NCBI GenBank assembly: GCA_949294395.1
Contig: CASFGU010000052.1
Span: 1 to 44,590 of the forward strand
Direction: 5' to 3'
Length of the DNA: 44,590 nt
From: an uncultured bacterium
GTDB taxonomy: Bacteria; Cyanobacteriota; Vampirovibrionia; Gastranaerophilales; Gastranaerophilaceae
Part shown: positions 30,929 through 39,286 of the stretch, piece by piece
Numbering within the stretch: the first letter of the stretch is position 1
How the letters are laid out: each line of letters opens with the position of its first letter
Translations under genes and position numbers: made by a program
The notes under the pieces: model-generated
What the model saw: the letters and a program-made list of their open reading frames with translations, nothing else
Database searches by the model: none
Told to the model about the DNA's origin: nothing

Positions 30929-30934
30929 TATAAT
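30929..30934 (+). promoter_or_regulatory. Candidate -10 with a ~170-nt leader before the amidohydrolase
   Basis: TATAAT at 30929-30934 has only a weak -35. The leader that would follow holds two hairpins, GGGGA/TCCCC (30989-31005) and CGCCA/TGGCG (31071-31089), the second 25 nt before the start codon. Confidence 0.4.
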
Positions 30935-31113
30935 AGAACAACAAAAAAATTAAGAATAAATCAAAAAGCCGCTGGAATTATGAAATAAGGGGAATTGCAC
31001 TCCCCGCATAAAAATCAAAATATAAACAACAAACAACTAGCACTAAAAAACAAAAAAATAAATATAAATCCGCCACAGGTCTCATGGCGTAAAAAAAGCA
31101 CAAGAGGTTTTCC

Positions 31114-32277
31114 ATGAAAGTTCAAAATGTACAACTTCACAATCAACGGGTATCCCCGTCATTTAACGGCAGAATAATTGATGCACACACACACGTAGGA
31201 ACATTTACAGACGGTCTTTTCGGCACATGCGACAAGTTTGAAATACGCCACTTCAAAGATATACTCTCACACCCGATAAGCGGAGGAGAAGATACTGTAG
31301 AAAAAATTATCGTATCAAATCTCGATTGCATAGATAACACAATCCCTGAATTGCGAGAAAAAGCAAAACGAAAGGGTCTGCAGCTAAAATATCTGAACGA
31401 ACTTGACGGAAACCGCGAAATGTTAAAAATTGCCGGACAGTTTCCGATTTTAAAACCGCTCGCCGTATGCCAGCCTAATGAAACACAGAACGCAAATCAG
31501 ATACGACAGGTTATAAGAGAAGGAAAATTTTACGGACTGAAATTCCATCCACTGCACATGAAACTTGCAGCAAGCAGCCCGAAATATGATGACTATATGC
31601 GTGTAGCAGAAGAAAACAACTTCCCGTGCCTTTTCCACACAGATGCGGTGAGATGTCCGTATTCATCACCGGAGCAGGTCTATGAACTTGCAAAACGCCA
31701 TCCGAAAGTTCCAGTAATCCTTGCACACATGGGCGCCGGTGAAGAAAGCCATTCAAGAGCCCTTAAAGTTATGCTGGAATCTATTGAAAAAGGAGATGCA
31801 CTGATTTACGCCGATATTTCGTGGGTTGACGACGGCAAACCTGATAAAAAAGTTATACTTCATACTCTCGAAAAACTTCAGCACACTTCAAAAGGCGATA
31901 AGACAGACCGGCTTCTTTTCGGCACAGACGCCCCGCTCGGAAAATTCGGTGCTGACGGGATGAAAGATAAAAACTATTACGCTTCAAATATTGAACAAAT
32001 CAAAAAAGCGATAAGAGGCAGATTTAAAAACGCAGAAACTTTGATAAACAAATTATTCTACGAAAACGCACAGGAGCTTTTCTTCACAAAGAACTGGGCA
32101 AGAAAACCAAAAGGCGGCGGCATAACAGGAGCTATCAAAAAGTTTGCGGCAAGCAAAGCTGGTGCACTGATTATAGGAGGTGCACTCGCGCTTGGAACCG
32201 GTATAAATGCCGGAGTTCAGGCACTCAAAGCCAACCCGGAACTTGTCACCCAACAGTCTTTAAAAATTATGGCTTGA
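31114..32277 (+). CDS. Amidohydrolase-family metal-dependent hydrolase with C-terminal hydrophobic tail
   Basis: The 387-aa protein contains an amidohydrolase (TIM-barrel) domain with IDAHTHVG (the H-x-H metal pair, about 22-29), GLKFHPLHMK, CLFHTDAV, VILAHMGAG and LLFGTDAPLG, the usual series of metal ligands. It probably hydrolyses or decarboxylates a small carbonyl compound; the substrate is not readable. Residues 345-375 (AGALIIGGALALGTGINAGV) form a hydrophobic glycine/alanine-rich tail that could insert into a membrane, unusual for this family. The N-terminus has VSPSFNGRI. The start has AAGAGG upstream. Its stop codon overlaps the -35 of the DtxR-type gene. Confidence 0.82.
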   Translation: MKVQNVQLHNQRVSPSFNGRIIDAHTHVGTFTDGLFGTCDKFEIRHFKDILSHPISGGEDTVEKIIVSNLDCIDNTIPELREKAKRKGLQLKYLNELDGNREMLKIAGQFPILKPLAVCQPNETQNANQIRQVIREGKFYGLKFHPLHMKLAASSPKYDDYMRVAEENNFPCLFHTDAVRCPYSSPEQVYELAKRHPKVPVILAHMGAGEESHSRALKVMLESIEKGDALIYADISWVDDGKPDKKVILHTLEKLQHTSKGDKTDRLLFGTDAPLGKFGADGMKDKNYYASNIEQIKKAIRGRFKNAETLINKLFYENAQELFFTKNWARKPKGGGITGAIKKFAASKAGALIIGGALALGTGINAGVQALKANPELVTQQSLKIMA

Positions 32278-32302
32278 CAAAATGTTAGGCTTACCTTACA
32301 AT
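32274..32302 (+). promoter_or_regulatory. Promoter of the DtxR-type gene with an embedded operator
   Basis: TTGACA (32274-32279), 17 bp, TACAAT (32297-32302). Between and over the -10 lies TGTTAGG-CTTA-CCTTACA (32283-32300), a palindrome of the DtxR/IdeR box type. Repressor bound here would block RNA polymerase. Confidence 0.75.
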
Positions 32303-32333
32303 TGTTTTACAGGTAAACAACGGAGTAAAAATT

Positions 32334-32759
32334 GTGCGGGAAAAATTATCATCCAGCCTTGAAGATTACCTTGAAACAATCTATAACTTTATTGAAGAAA
32401 ACAAAAGCATACGCGCCGTAGATATAGCAAAGAAACTTAACGTAAGCAGGGCGTCAGTAACAGAAGCGTTAAAAAAGCTTGCGTCCAAAAATTTAATAAA
32501 CTACGGCAGATATGACGTAATTTCAATGACAGAAGAAGGCAAAAAACAGGCAGCCGGAGTGATTGCAAAACACAGAGCTCTGCATCATTTTTTTGAAAGC
32601 GTCCTCGGGCTTGAACCGGAGGAGGCTTCTGAAAACGCCTGCAGGATTGAACATGTTATTTCCGAAAACGCGCTTGAAAGGATTATAGAGTTTACCCGCT
32701 GCCAGCTTGAACACTCCGGAGATACCGCATCATTTAAAAATACATCTATAGACAGGTAG
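32334..32759 (+). CDS. DtxR/MntR-family metalloregulator, iron-type metal site
   Basis: The 141-aa repressor has a winged helix (1-70: LEDYLETIY, VDIAKKLNVSRASVTEALKKL) and the dimerisation/metal domain (70-125), but no SH3-like third domain, so it is MntR-sized. D11 and E14 match metal ligands of the family, as do H80 and E106-H107. At position 103 it has cysteine (NACRIEHVIS), as in iron-sensing DtxR/IdeR, where MntR has glutamate. I therefore infer Fe(II) sensing. GTG start with CGGAG upstream. Its promoter carries its own box, so it is autoregulated. It is followed 12 bp later by a membrane-protein gene. Confidence 0.87.
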   Translation: MREKLSSSLEDYLETIYNFIEENKSIRAVDIAKKLNVSRASVTEALKKLASKNLINYGRYDVISMTEEGKKQAAGVIAKHRALHHFFESVLGLEPEEASENACRIEHVISENALERIIEFTRCQLEHSGDTASFKNTSIDR

Positions 32760-32771
32760 GTAAAAAATATT

Positions 32772-33806
32772 ATGAATACCCTGAAAATAGCGGGCAAGTT
32801 TCTTGACCAGCCGGTTCTGGTTGCAAAATTTCGACGTGCCGTTCCGGCAATATTAACTGCGGGTGCAGCAGCTTACGGGATAAAAGAAGTTCACCAAGCC
32901 CCGCAGTATAAAAAGAAAAAATCAGCCGTTAGAACAGCCGCAATTCTTGCATTTACCGTTGCGTCAGCGCTTGCGGCTCCGAAGATTACAGATAAACTGT
33001 TTAAACACGCAGACGAAATCCCCCAACCCCTCAAACAAATTAAAAACCGGAATAAAGAGCTGATTAATGAGTTTTTAGAGCTAAACAGCGTTGATGAAAA
33101 AACGGGAAAAATTCTCGAAAAGGCAAAAGAAAAAATCCTTAAATACAAAGAGGTAAAACATTTATTCAAAACTTTCAAAAACGATTATGCGGGCAAAAAA
33201 TTTTTAAACAAACTTATACCTGATCCTGAAAACGTAACCTCAAAAGAAATTTTTTCGGAAATAGGGCGGCTTTCCGTATTCGGTCTTATACCGGTACTCG
33301 GAGGAATTGCCGGCGGAATAACCGGCGACAGGTTTACAGATAAACACTGGAAGTCCAAAATTCCGGATAAGATAAAAGAAGGTTCTTACCAGTATCTTGC
33401 AAACATTTTTCTATGCAATATAGGAGCGGGCGGAGCACTTGCTATTATGGAAAAGTACAGGGTTAAATCAAAAGCACACCGCGCAATTGGCATGATAGCA
33501 GGAATTTTAGCGACAGGAGTAATAGGCGGAAGCGCAATCGCAAATTACATAGGGAACAAAATTATCAATCCATGTTTTGAAAAGCACGGCACGCGCGGCA
33601 AACAAAAAAGTGAACACCTGTTTGATGAACGCAGACCGGAACCGCTGGATATTGGACTTCATACGGATGACATAGCAACCGTCGCAGTAATGTCAGGGTT
33701 GAAATGGATAGAGCCTGCGCTTCCGGTATTGTACGCAATATCGGGCTACAGGGCTGGTATAGGCTACCGCAACGGGCAAAACGCCCATACAGTTAATCAA
33801 AAATAA
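32772..33806 (+). CDS. Membrane-associated protein of unknown function
   Basis: The 344-aa protein has several hydrophobic segments: about 25-40 (AVPAILTAGAAAYGI), 53-70 (AAILAFTVASALAAP), 170-187 (LSVFGLIPVLGGIAGGI), 210-225 (LANIFLCNIGAGGALAI) and 238-258 (IGMIAGILATGVIGGSAIANYI). A charged helical region lies between 85 and 160. I do not recognise the family. It is likely co-transcribed with the DtxR-type gene (AGGTAGG before the ATG) and so may respond to iron. Confidence 0.65.
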   Translation: MNTLKIAGKFLDQPVLVAKFRRAVPAILTAGAAAYGIKEVHQAPQYKKKKSAVRTAAILAFTVASALAAPKITDKLFKHADEIPQPLKQIKNRNKELINEFLELNSVDEKTGKILEKAKEKILKYKEVKHLFKTFKNDYAGKKFLNKLIPDPENVTSKEIFSEIGRLSVFGLIPVLGGIAGGITGDRFTDKHWKSKIPDKIKEGSYQYLANIFLCNIGAGGALAIMEKYRVKSKAHRAIGMIAGILATGVIGGSAIANYIGNKIINPCFEKHGTRGKQKSEHLFDERRPEPLDIGLHTDDIATVAVMSGLKWIEPALPVLYAISGYRAGIGYRNGQNAHTVNQK

Positions 33807-33853
33807 ACAGGTCAAATTTACTAATCCGACGAAAGATTGATTTTAATTTGGAA

Positions 33854-33924
33854 ACAGTAGTATTAATTTTCTCAACACGCTCACGCTCTGCTCCCGCTAT
33901 CGTTTCGAAAACTAATACTACTGT
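33854..33924 (-). repeat. 71-bp inverted-repeat element, family B (copy 2)
   Basis: The ends ACAGTAGTATTAATTTTC and GAAAACTAATACTACTGT match copy 1 at 13064-13134, and the inner part matches it on the reverse strand (GAAACGATAGCGGGAGCAG). It is flanked by a half family A unit at 33813-33830 and a full one at 33949-33968. Confidence 0.75.
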
Positions 33925-33948
33925 TCCGGTATGTCAGAGAAAAAGTAG

Positions 33949-33968
33949 GTCGGATTTACCAATCCGAC
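33949..33968 (-). repeat. Palindromic repeat, family A
   Basis: GTCGGATTTACCAATCCGAC preceded by GTAG, i.e. the reverse orientation of the 13323 copy. Confidence 0.7.
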
Positions 33969-33989
33969 AGGCAAGACTGAATTTACCTC

Positions 33990-34040
33990 TTGACAAAAAG
34001 TTAGGCATGCCTTACAATAAAAATGTTAGGCACAACTAAC
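33990..34040 (+). promoter_or_regulatory. Promoter of the DUF2023 gene with two DtxR-type operators
   Basis: TTGACA (33990-33995), 17 bp, TACAAT (34013-34018), the same layout as at 32274. The box TTAGGCATGCCTTA (34001-34014) sits in the spacer and a second palindrome GTTAG-N6-CTAAC (34025-34040) follows the -10. Confidence 0.78.
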
Positions 34041-34052
34041 AGGATGGGTTAA

Positions 34053-34520
34053 ATGAGAGTAAATTCAATTTCTTATATGGCGGTTCCGCATTATAATACA
34101 GGAATAAAAAACTTTTGCAGCAATGTGCCGCAAGCTTTTACTTCCGCCTATCCGTCACGAGAAAATTTAAAAGAACAGATTTCGGATTTGAGAGTATTTA
34201 ATCATCATATTTATGAGTATGAAAAAGGGCTTAGAAATCTCGTTCTTACAACAGAGAAAGGAAAGTACAGAGATTATATAGAAAATAAATTGAAAAACCG
34301 TAAAATTGCCTATGCGATAAATGCTGTAGGTAACGGTAAAATTAATGTCTTTTTTGGTGAAAAGAGCTGTGTTGACGTTGTTAAAACATTTAACCCGAGG
34401 TTAAATGAACTCTCTCCGGAACAGGATTTTATACTCGGGATTATGCTCGGATATGACAGAGTTAAACAGTGCGACAGATATTTAAAGCTTAAAAATAAAG
34501 TTATTACACTGCGAAATTAA
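34053..34520 (+). CDS. DUF2023 family protein, predicted iron-regulated
   Basis: The 155-aa protein matches the DUF2023 pattern: LRVFNHHIYEYEKGLRNLVL, then RKIAYAINAVGNGKINVFFG, then LSPEQDFILGIMLGYDRVKQC. The family is uncharacterised. To my knowledge its genes often sit near iron-uptake or flavodoxin genes, but I cannot check that here. The first 35 residues (with QAFTSAY) are an extra N-terminal segment before the family domain. Two DtxR-type boxes in its promoter put it in the same predicted iron regulon as the regulator at 32334. TTAAATGAG gives only a weak ribosome binding site. Confidence 0.8.
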   Translation: MRVNSISYMAVPHYNTGIKNFCSNVPQAFTSAYPSRENLKEQISDLRVFNHHIYEYEKGLRNLVLTTEKGKYRDYIENKLKNRKIAYAINAVGNGKINVFFGEKSCVDVVKTFNPRLNELSPEQDFILGIMLGYDRVKQCDRYLKLKNKVITLRN

Positions 34521-34676
34521 AAACGAACCCTTTTTTGTTTATCATATTATTTATACTTAATTACTACTTGTTTATTGAAAGATAAGCAAGTTTTTTATTT
34601 GCAGGAAGCCGACCCTGAAGTATTTCGCATGATAAATTCTGATTTAAAGAAATTTAATCTTCAGGTAATGCTGATA

Positions 34677-34731
34677 AAATTAATACTACTGTTCCTCTAT
34701 AAATATGTTTTGTCGGATTAGTAAATCCGAC
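34677..34731 (+). repeat. Half family B element followed by family A palindrome
   Basis: ATTAATACTACTGTTCC (the right end of family B) lies 20 bp before GTCGGATTAGTAAATCCGAC (34712-34731). It opens the gene-free region 34521-35138, which otherwise holds repeats only. Confidence 0.65.
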
Positions 34732-34745
34732 CTACCTTTGGCTAA

Positions 34746-34786
34746 CCTCCCTTTTTAAGGGAGGTGGTGCGCAGCACCGGTGGGTT
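34746..34786 (+). repeat. Double-hairpin repeat, family E (copy 2)
   Basis: CCTCCCTTTTTAAGGGAGG followed by GTGGTGCGCAGCACC and GGTGGGTTTT. Confidence 0.65.
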
Positions 34787-34841
34787 TTAATTGAAAATCC
34801 CCCTTTGATTCCCCCTTTAAAAAAGGGGGGGGGAGGTTTCT

Positions 34842-34886
34842 GCCTCCCTTCATAAGGGAGGTGGCACAGAAGTGCCGGAGGGTTTA
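34842..34886 (+). repeat. Double-hairpin repeat, family E (copy 3)
   Basis: CCTCCCTTCATAAGGGAGG followed by GTGGCACAGAAGTGCC and GGAGGGTTT. A run CCCCCTTTAAAAAAGGGGG lies just before it (34810-34830), as in copy 1. Confidence 0.7.
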
Positions 34887-35045
34887 GAAGAAAAACCCTC
34901 TCCCGAATTTGTAAATTCGCTCACGCTCATTAACAAATTCTGCCCTCTCACAAAGAGAGAGGGCAAATGCCCAAGGCATACAGTGTCACTCGATTAGCAA
35001 AGCTCAGCGGTTCCCTTTGTATCCCGTAGGTCGAGGGAAATAGAA

Positions 35046-35073
35046 AACCCTTCACTCTTCACCCTTCACTTTT
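35046..35073 (+). repeat. Short family D array
   Basis: AACCCTTCACTCTTCACCC and CTTCACTTTTTTG, followed within 40 bp by the promoter region of the ABC-F gene. Confidence 0.55.
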
Positions 35074-35138
35074 TTGTCACATCTAACGTCTTTTTGTGAT
35101 ATAATACAGAAAGATAGCCGTAATATAAGGGAAAAACA

Positions 35139-36767
35139 ATGATAACAACCGATAAATTAACCGTTCGATTTGGCTCACAGACTTTATTTGAAAACGTAAG
35201 CATAAAATTTGTACCCGGATGCTGCTACGGTGTAATTGGTGCAAACGGAGCAGGCAAAAGTACACTTTTGAGAGTAATCTCAGGCGAAATTGAACCGACA
35301 TCCGGAGAAGTTCATATCTCCAAAGGTCAAAGAATCGCAGTTTTAAAACAGAATCACTTTGAATTTGATGATTTCAGTGTTCTTGATACAGTAATTTACG
35401 GTCATAAAAAGCTTTATGACCTGATGAAAGAACGCGACGCGCTTTATGCAAAACCTGACTTCAACGATGAGGACGGAATTAAGGCGGCGCATCTGGAAGA
35501 AGAATTTGCCGGACTCGACGGCTGGCAGGCTGAATCCATGGCAGCGAGTCTGCTCTCGGAACTCGGGATTCCGGATGAACTTCATTACTCTCAGATGAAA
35601 GATTTAGCCGGAAGCGAAAAAGTGAGAGTGCTCCTTGCTCAGGCTCTCTTTGGAAATCCGGACATTTTGCTTCTTGACGAGCCTACCAACCACCTTGACC
35701 TCAACACTATTTCGTGGCTTGAAGAATTTTTGATAGACTTTCCAAACCTTGTTATTGTTGTTTCGCACGACAGAAAATTTTTGGACAAAGTCTGCACCCA
35801 TATTGCGGATATTGATTACAAAAACATTCAACTTTACACCGGAAACTACACATTCTGGTCACAGGCAAGCCAGCTGATTAAGAAACAAAAAGAAGAACAG
35901 AACAAGAAAACAGAAGAAAAAATGGAAGAATTGAAAGCCTTTATTGCAAGATTCAGCGCAAACGCGTCAAAAGCAAAGCAGGCAACTTCCAGAAAAAATA
36001 TGCTGGATAAATTATCGCTTGAAGAAATCAAACCGTCCTCCCGTCAGTATCCGCGCATAAGATTTAATTACCAGCGTATTCCGGGCAAAGATGTTGTGCA
36101 GGTCAAAGGTCTGACAAAATCAATTGAGGGAGAACTTCTGTTTAAGAACATGAGTTTTGAAATTAATCAGGGGGAAAAAGTTGCATTTATTTCAAGAAAC
36201 CCGCTCACTGTATCAACCCTTTTTGATATTATAGAAGGCAAAACTTCTCCCGATGCCGGAAGCGTTGACTGGGGAGTGACCGCAACTCATTCGTATTTTC
36301 CGAAAGACAACAACTTCTATTTTGAATCGAACTTAACAATAATGCAGTGGCTGGCACAGTATTCTCCTGACCAGCACGTAAATTTCCTGCGCGGGTATCT
36401 CGGAAGAATGCTTTTTTCGGGAGAAGATGCGGATAAAAAGGTTAACGTACTCTCCGGAGGCGAAAAAGTCAGATGTATTTTAGCCAAAATGATGATTGAA
36501 GAAGCCAATGTTCTTATAATGGACGAGCCGACAAACCACCTTGATCTGGAAGCTATTACCGCGCTGAACAATGCAATAATCGACTATACAGGAACGGTAC
36601 TATTCACATCACAGGACTATCAGTTTATAGACACAGTTGCGGACAGAATTATAGAAATTGCGCCGCAGGGCTTCATAAACGTAAAAAGCAGGTACACAGA
36701 CTACCTTGAAAATCCTGCAATGATTAAAAAGCGGGAAGATTTGTACAGGATGGTTGTGAAGAAATAG
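35139..36767 (+). CDS. ABC-F family ATPase (YbiT-like)
   Basis: ABC-F proteins bind the ribosomal E site and adjust translation or antibiotic tolerance; they have two ATPase domains and no membrane part. Domain 1 has GANGAGKST (about 35-43), a divergent signature LAGSEKVRVLLAQ, and LLLDEPTNHLDL; then the linker, rich in K and E. Domain 2 has LSGGEKVRCILAK and LIMDEPTNHLDL, but its Walker A position reads FISRNPLTVSTL, without the glycine-rich loop or lysine. I have seen similar loss in the YbiT-like branch, so this may be normal there. The 542-aa length fits. The ATG follows AAGGG at about 7 nt. Its 3' end overlaps the convergent PPTase gene by 44 bp. Confidence 0.92.
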   Translation: MITTDKLTVRFGSQTLFENVSIKFVPGCCYGVIGANGAGKSTLLRVISGEIEPTSGEVHISKGQRIAVLKQNHFEFDDFSVLDTVIYGHKKLYDLMKERDALYAKPDFNDEDGIKAAHLEEEFAGLDGWQAESMAASLLSELGIPDELHYSQMKDLAGSEKVRVLLAQALFGNPDILLLDEPTNHLDLNTISWLEEFLIDFPNLVIVVSHDRKFLDKVCTHIADIDYKNIQLYTGNYTFWSQASQLIKKQKEEQNKKTEEKMEELKAFIARFSANASKAKQATSRKNMLDKLSLEEIKPSSRQYPRIRFNYQRIPGKDVVQVKGLTKSIEGELLFKNMSFEINQGEKVAFISRNPLTVSTLFDIIEGKTSPDAGSVDWGVTATHSYFPKDNNFYFESNLTIMQWLAQYSPDQHVNFLRGYLGRMLFSGEDADKKVNVLSGGEKVRCILAKMMIEEANVLIMDEPTNHLDLEAITALNNAIIDYTGTVLFTSQDYQFIDTVADRIIEIAPQGFINVKSRYTDYLENPAMIKKREDLYRMVVKK

Positions 36768-37248
36768 TTTCCGGCGAAACAACAGTAAGCATAAATCTGT
36801 CCTGAAATTTCTGTGTAAATTTACCTTTGACAGGCATTTGAAGCTTTATGCGTGCCTCAAATTCAGTCCAGAAGGCGTAAAAATCTTCCGCCTCCGTCAG
36901 AATTTTTCCCCAACGTTCCGAGAGCGACTTAAAGTCACGCGGCTTCATAATTTCAATATCAAGACCGCATGGATTTTTGTCAAATGCAGCCATGACAATT
37001 CCCGCAGAATGCGAAATACTGAAATGTATCCTGCCGGATTTAAATTCAGGTTTTGAATTGTTTATCACAATTTCTGTATCCTTAATCCCGTAGAATTTTT
37101 CACCTGCAGTTTTAACAAGAAACCGCCCGAGCGAAAATTCAACAAAGCGTTTTTCGGATTTAAAATTACGCCCCTCAGCATAAGGTTTCAAAAAATCTAA
37201 ACCAAATGTATGTAGAAATTCTTGAGAATTAATGTAAAATAGTTCCAT
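36724..37248 (-). CDS. 4'-phosphopantetheinyl transferase (Sfp-type)
   Basis: The enzyme moves phosphopantetheine from CoA to carrier proteins. Seen are FSLGRFLVKTA (CoA contact), IHFSISHSAGIVMAAF (SISHS motif), GLDIE (metal aspartate and glutamate) and AFWTEFEARIKL, where the canonical W-x-x-K-E-A reads W-T-E-F-E-A. At 174 aa it is shorter than Sfp. ATG 37248 is chosen over 37254; a -10-like TATGAT lies 6 nt upstream with no Shine-Dalgarno. It is divergent from the alpha/alpha-barrel gene and overlaps the ABC-F end. Whether it serves fatty-acid or secondary pathways is not visible. Confidence 0.85.
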   Translation of the reverse strand: MELFYINSQEFLHTFGLDFLKPYAEGRNFKSEKRFVEFSLGRFLVKTAGEKFYGIKDTEIVINNSKPEFKSGRIHFSISHSAGIVMAAFDKNPCGLDIEIMKPRDFKSLSERWGKILTEAEDFYAFWTEFEARIKLQMPVKGKFTQKFQDRFMLTVVSPETISSQPSCTNLPAF

Positions 37249-37342
37249 ATACAAATCATACTATAAATAGATTACTTTGCCCGAACATGCCGGCAACTCT
37301 GATGCCGCAGCCATTTCAGGACAGGTAACACGGGGAAACACC

Positions 37343-39286
37343 ATGGATTTTAAGCTGGCAAACGGAATAGAGAGAAACTTTTACAAACAGGATTTCACCC
37401 CTGTAAATGAACTGCTGAAACGCATCAGACACGGGCTTGTGACAGGCGACCGGATTGACATCAGCGACCTCGATTTTGAAGGCATCTGGGATTACGACCA
37501 GTACCTTTCAATGACATACATAAGTCTTTTCCAGAGCGGGATTGCGCCGATACGCTTCGGCAACCGCAAAAAAAATCTCATGATGACCATTAACAGAAAC
37601 ATTGAAATGCTGAGAAACAATAAGTTTTTTGACAAATTTGATGTTGCAGACCCGAATAAATGCAGAATTCTTCTTGAATACGTAATTGAGCGCCAGCCGG
37701 TGCTTCTGGAACAGCTGCAGCAGGAAAGGTTTGACAAATACAGATTTGAAATAGGCATAAACGGCCTCGAGTTGAAACACAAAAAAGACAAAATTTCATA
37801 CTACTATATGCCTACAGATGCCACAATCAACAGCCACATGGGGCTGCAGGCAGCGCTGAGGCTTGCTGTTAGTCGTACACCTATAAGACTGCTTTCCGAT
37901 AAAATTCCTGTACGCATGCAAATCTTCAGAACCTGCGGGGAATATGAAATCTTTAAACTCAGAAGCAGGGCTTTTGTAACCTACAAAGATGAATGCGTTC
38001 CGCTCTACCGCGGAAATATTCTCTATGATGATTTCAGCTACGACACCGTCCTTTACCAGTTTTTAAAATCTTCCGACTGGCTTATTGAAAACATGCTGGA
38101 GGACGGAAGGTTTATGTACTACTACGACTGCTCTCAGGACAATAACAAAGACCACGAGCACCCGAACAGAAAGCCTGACAACCTTTATTACAATGACTTA
38201 AGGCACTGCGGCGGCGCAATTACCCTGATTAGAGCCTACACGCAGACCGGCAACAAAAAATATCTTGACGCGGCAAAACGCGCAATTGATTTTACAACCT
38301 CAATATCAAAAGAACATACCTATCATAAGAAAAAAGCCATGTATGTTCACTATAACAAAAAAGGGAAACTCGGCGGAACAGGGCTTGCACTGATTATGAT
38401 GATGCAGTACAGAATTGCCTCGGGCGACAGGTCTTACGACAAATATATAAAAGGTTACGCACGCCATATTATGAGCCGTATGACAAAAGAAGGCGAACTT
38501 ATGGGATATTACATTCACCCGATGTACAATGACGGCAAGCCGCTTATAAGATTAACCGATCAGGAACGCCGCGAAACCTTCTCATTCTATTATCCGGGAG
38601 AAGCGCTCCTCGGGCTTGCACTTTTTGCAAACCATTTCCTCAAACCTTTGAAAACTTCAAAAAAATCCCGCAAAAAACAGGAAGAACCGGATGAAGAAGA
38701 TAAACAGCTTGTAGAAGAAGTCCGCGCAATGGCGAAAATTGCACTCGACTGGATTGTAAACGAACGCCCTAAATTCTACAAGGAACTATTTACAGCCCTT
38801 CCGTCAGACGCGTGGCTTATGCAGGCAATCGAAGAGTGGGCGGAGGATGAAGAATTCCGAAAACAGGACTGGCTGAACTTTGTCTACACCGACGCAAAAG
38901 CCATGATGGAACGCTGTTACCAGAAAAACGACAACCCTTATATAGACTACGAAGGCGGATATTACTACAACTACGGCGACCATTTTTACCCTGACGGCGC
39001 ACGTTCGGAAGGTTTAATCGCTGCATATTACCTTGCTAAAAAACAGGGAGAAACAGAACTTGCCGCACAAATTCTCGACACCGCCAAAAAAGCTGCCAAA
39101 AGCCAGTTCCAGCTTTTCAACGACGAGAAATCCGGCTTCTCGCACAGAAACCCTGAAAAATCCGCACACGGCATCAGGTTCAAGGCAACCCGCCAGTGGG
39201 TAAGAGTGGATTCAGTCCAGCACGTTGACTGTTTCTTTATTCGACTCTACTGGGCTGAGAATCCCGTTGGTAGCGGTACTTTGTAA
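37343..39286 (+). CDS. Alpha/alpha-barrel (six-hairpin glycosidase-like) protein
   Basis: The 647-aa soluble protein has a distinct N-terminal domain (about 1-190) and a C-terminal helical barrel (about 230-640) with repeated motifs of six-hairpin glycosidases and epimerases: YYYDCSQDNN, LYYNDLRHCGGAITLIRAY, ETFSFYYPGEALLGLALF, YEGGYYYNYGDHFYPDG and VDSVQHVDCFFIRLYW. Such proteins cleave or epimerise glycans, but catalytic residues cannot be assigned. No signal peptide is visible, suggesting a cytoplasmic substrate. ATG 37343 has CGGGGA upstream. The last 50 bp overlap the convergent gene at 39237. Confidence 0.65.
   Translation: MDFKLANGIERNFYKQDFTPVNELLKRIRHGLVTGDRIDISDLDFEGIWDYDQYLSMTYISLFQSGIAPIRFGNRKKNLMMTINRNIEMLRNNKFFDKFDVADPNKCRILLEYVIERQPVLLEQLQQERFDKYRFEIGINGLELKHKKDKISYYYMPTDATINSHMGLQAALRLAVSRTPIRLLSDKIPVRMQIFRTCGEYEIFKLRSRAFVTYKDECVPLYRGNILYDDFSYDTVLYQFLKSSDWLIENMLEDGRFMYYYDCSQDNNKDHEHPNRKPDNLYYNDLRHCGGAITLIRAYTQTGNKKYLDAAKRAIDFTTSISKEHTYHKKKAMYVHYNKKGKLGGTGLALIMMMQYRIASGDRSYDKYIKGYARHIMSRMTKEGELMGYYIHPMYNDGKPLIRLTDQERRETFSFYYPGEALLGLALFANHFLKPLKTSKKSRKKQEEPDEEDKQLVEEVRAMAKIALDWIVNERPKFYKELFTALPSDAWLMQAIEEWAEDEEFRKQDWLNFVYTDAKAMMERCYQKNDNPYIDYEGGYYYNYGDHFYPDGARSEGLIAAYYLAKKQGETELAAQILDTAKKAAKSQFQLFNDEKSGFSHRNPEKSAHGIRFKATRQWVRVDSVQHVDCFFIRLYWAENPVGSGTL

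Noticed and set aside
33848-34039. 63-aa plus-strand reading frame
   Set aside because: It is made of the family B and A repeats and the DUF2023 promoter.
36180-36240. Broken second ATPase site of the ABC-F gene as a pseudogene sign
   Set aside because: The frame is intact, the signature and Walker B of the second domain are conserved, and similar Walker A loss occurs, to my knowledge, in this ABC-F branch.
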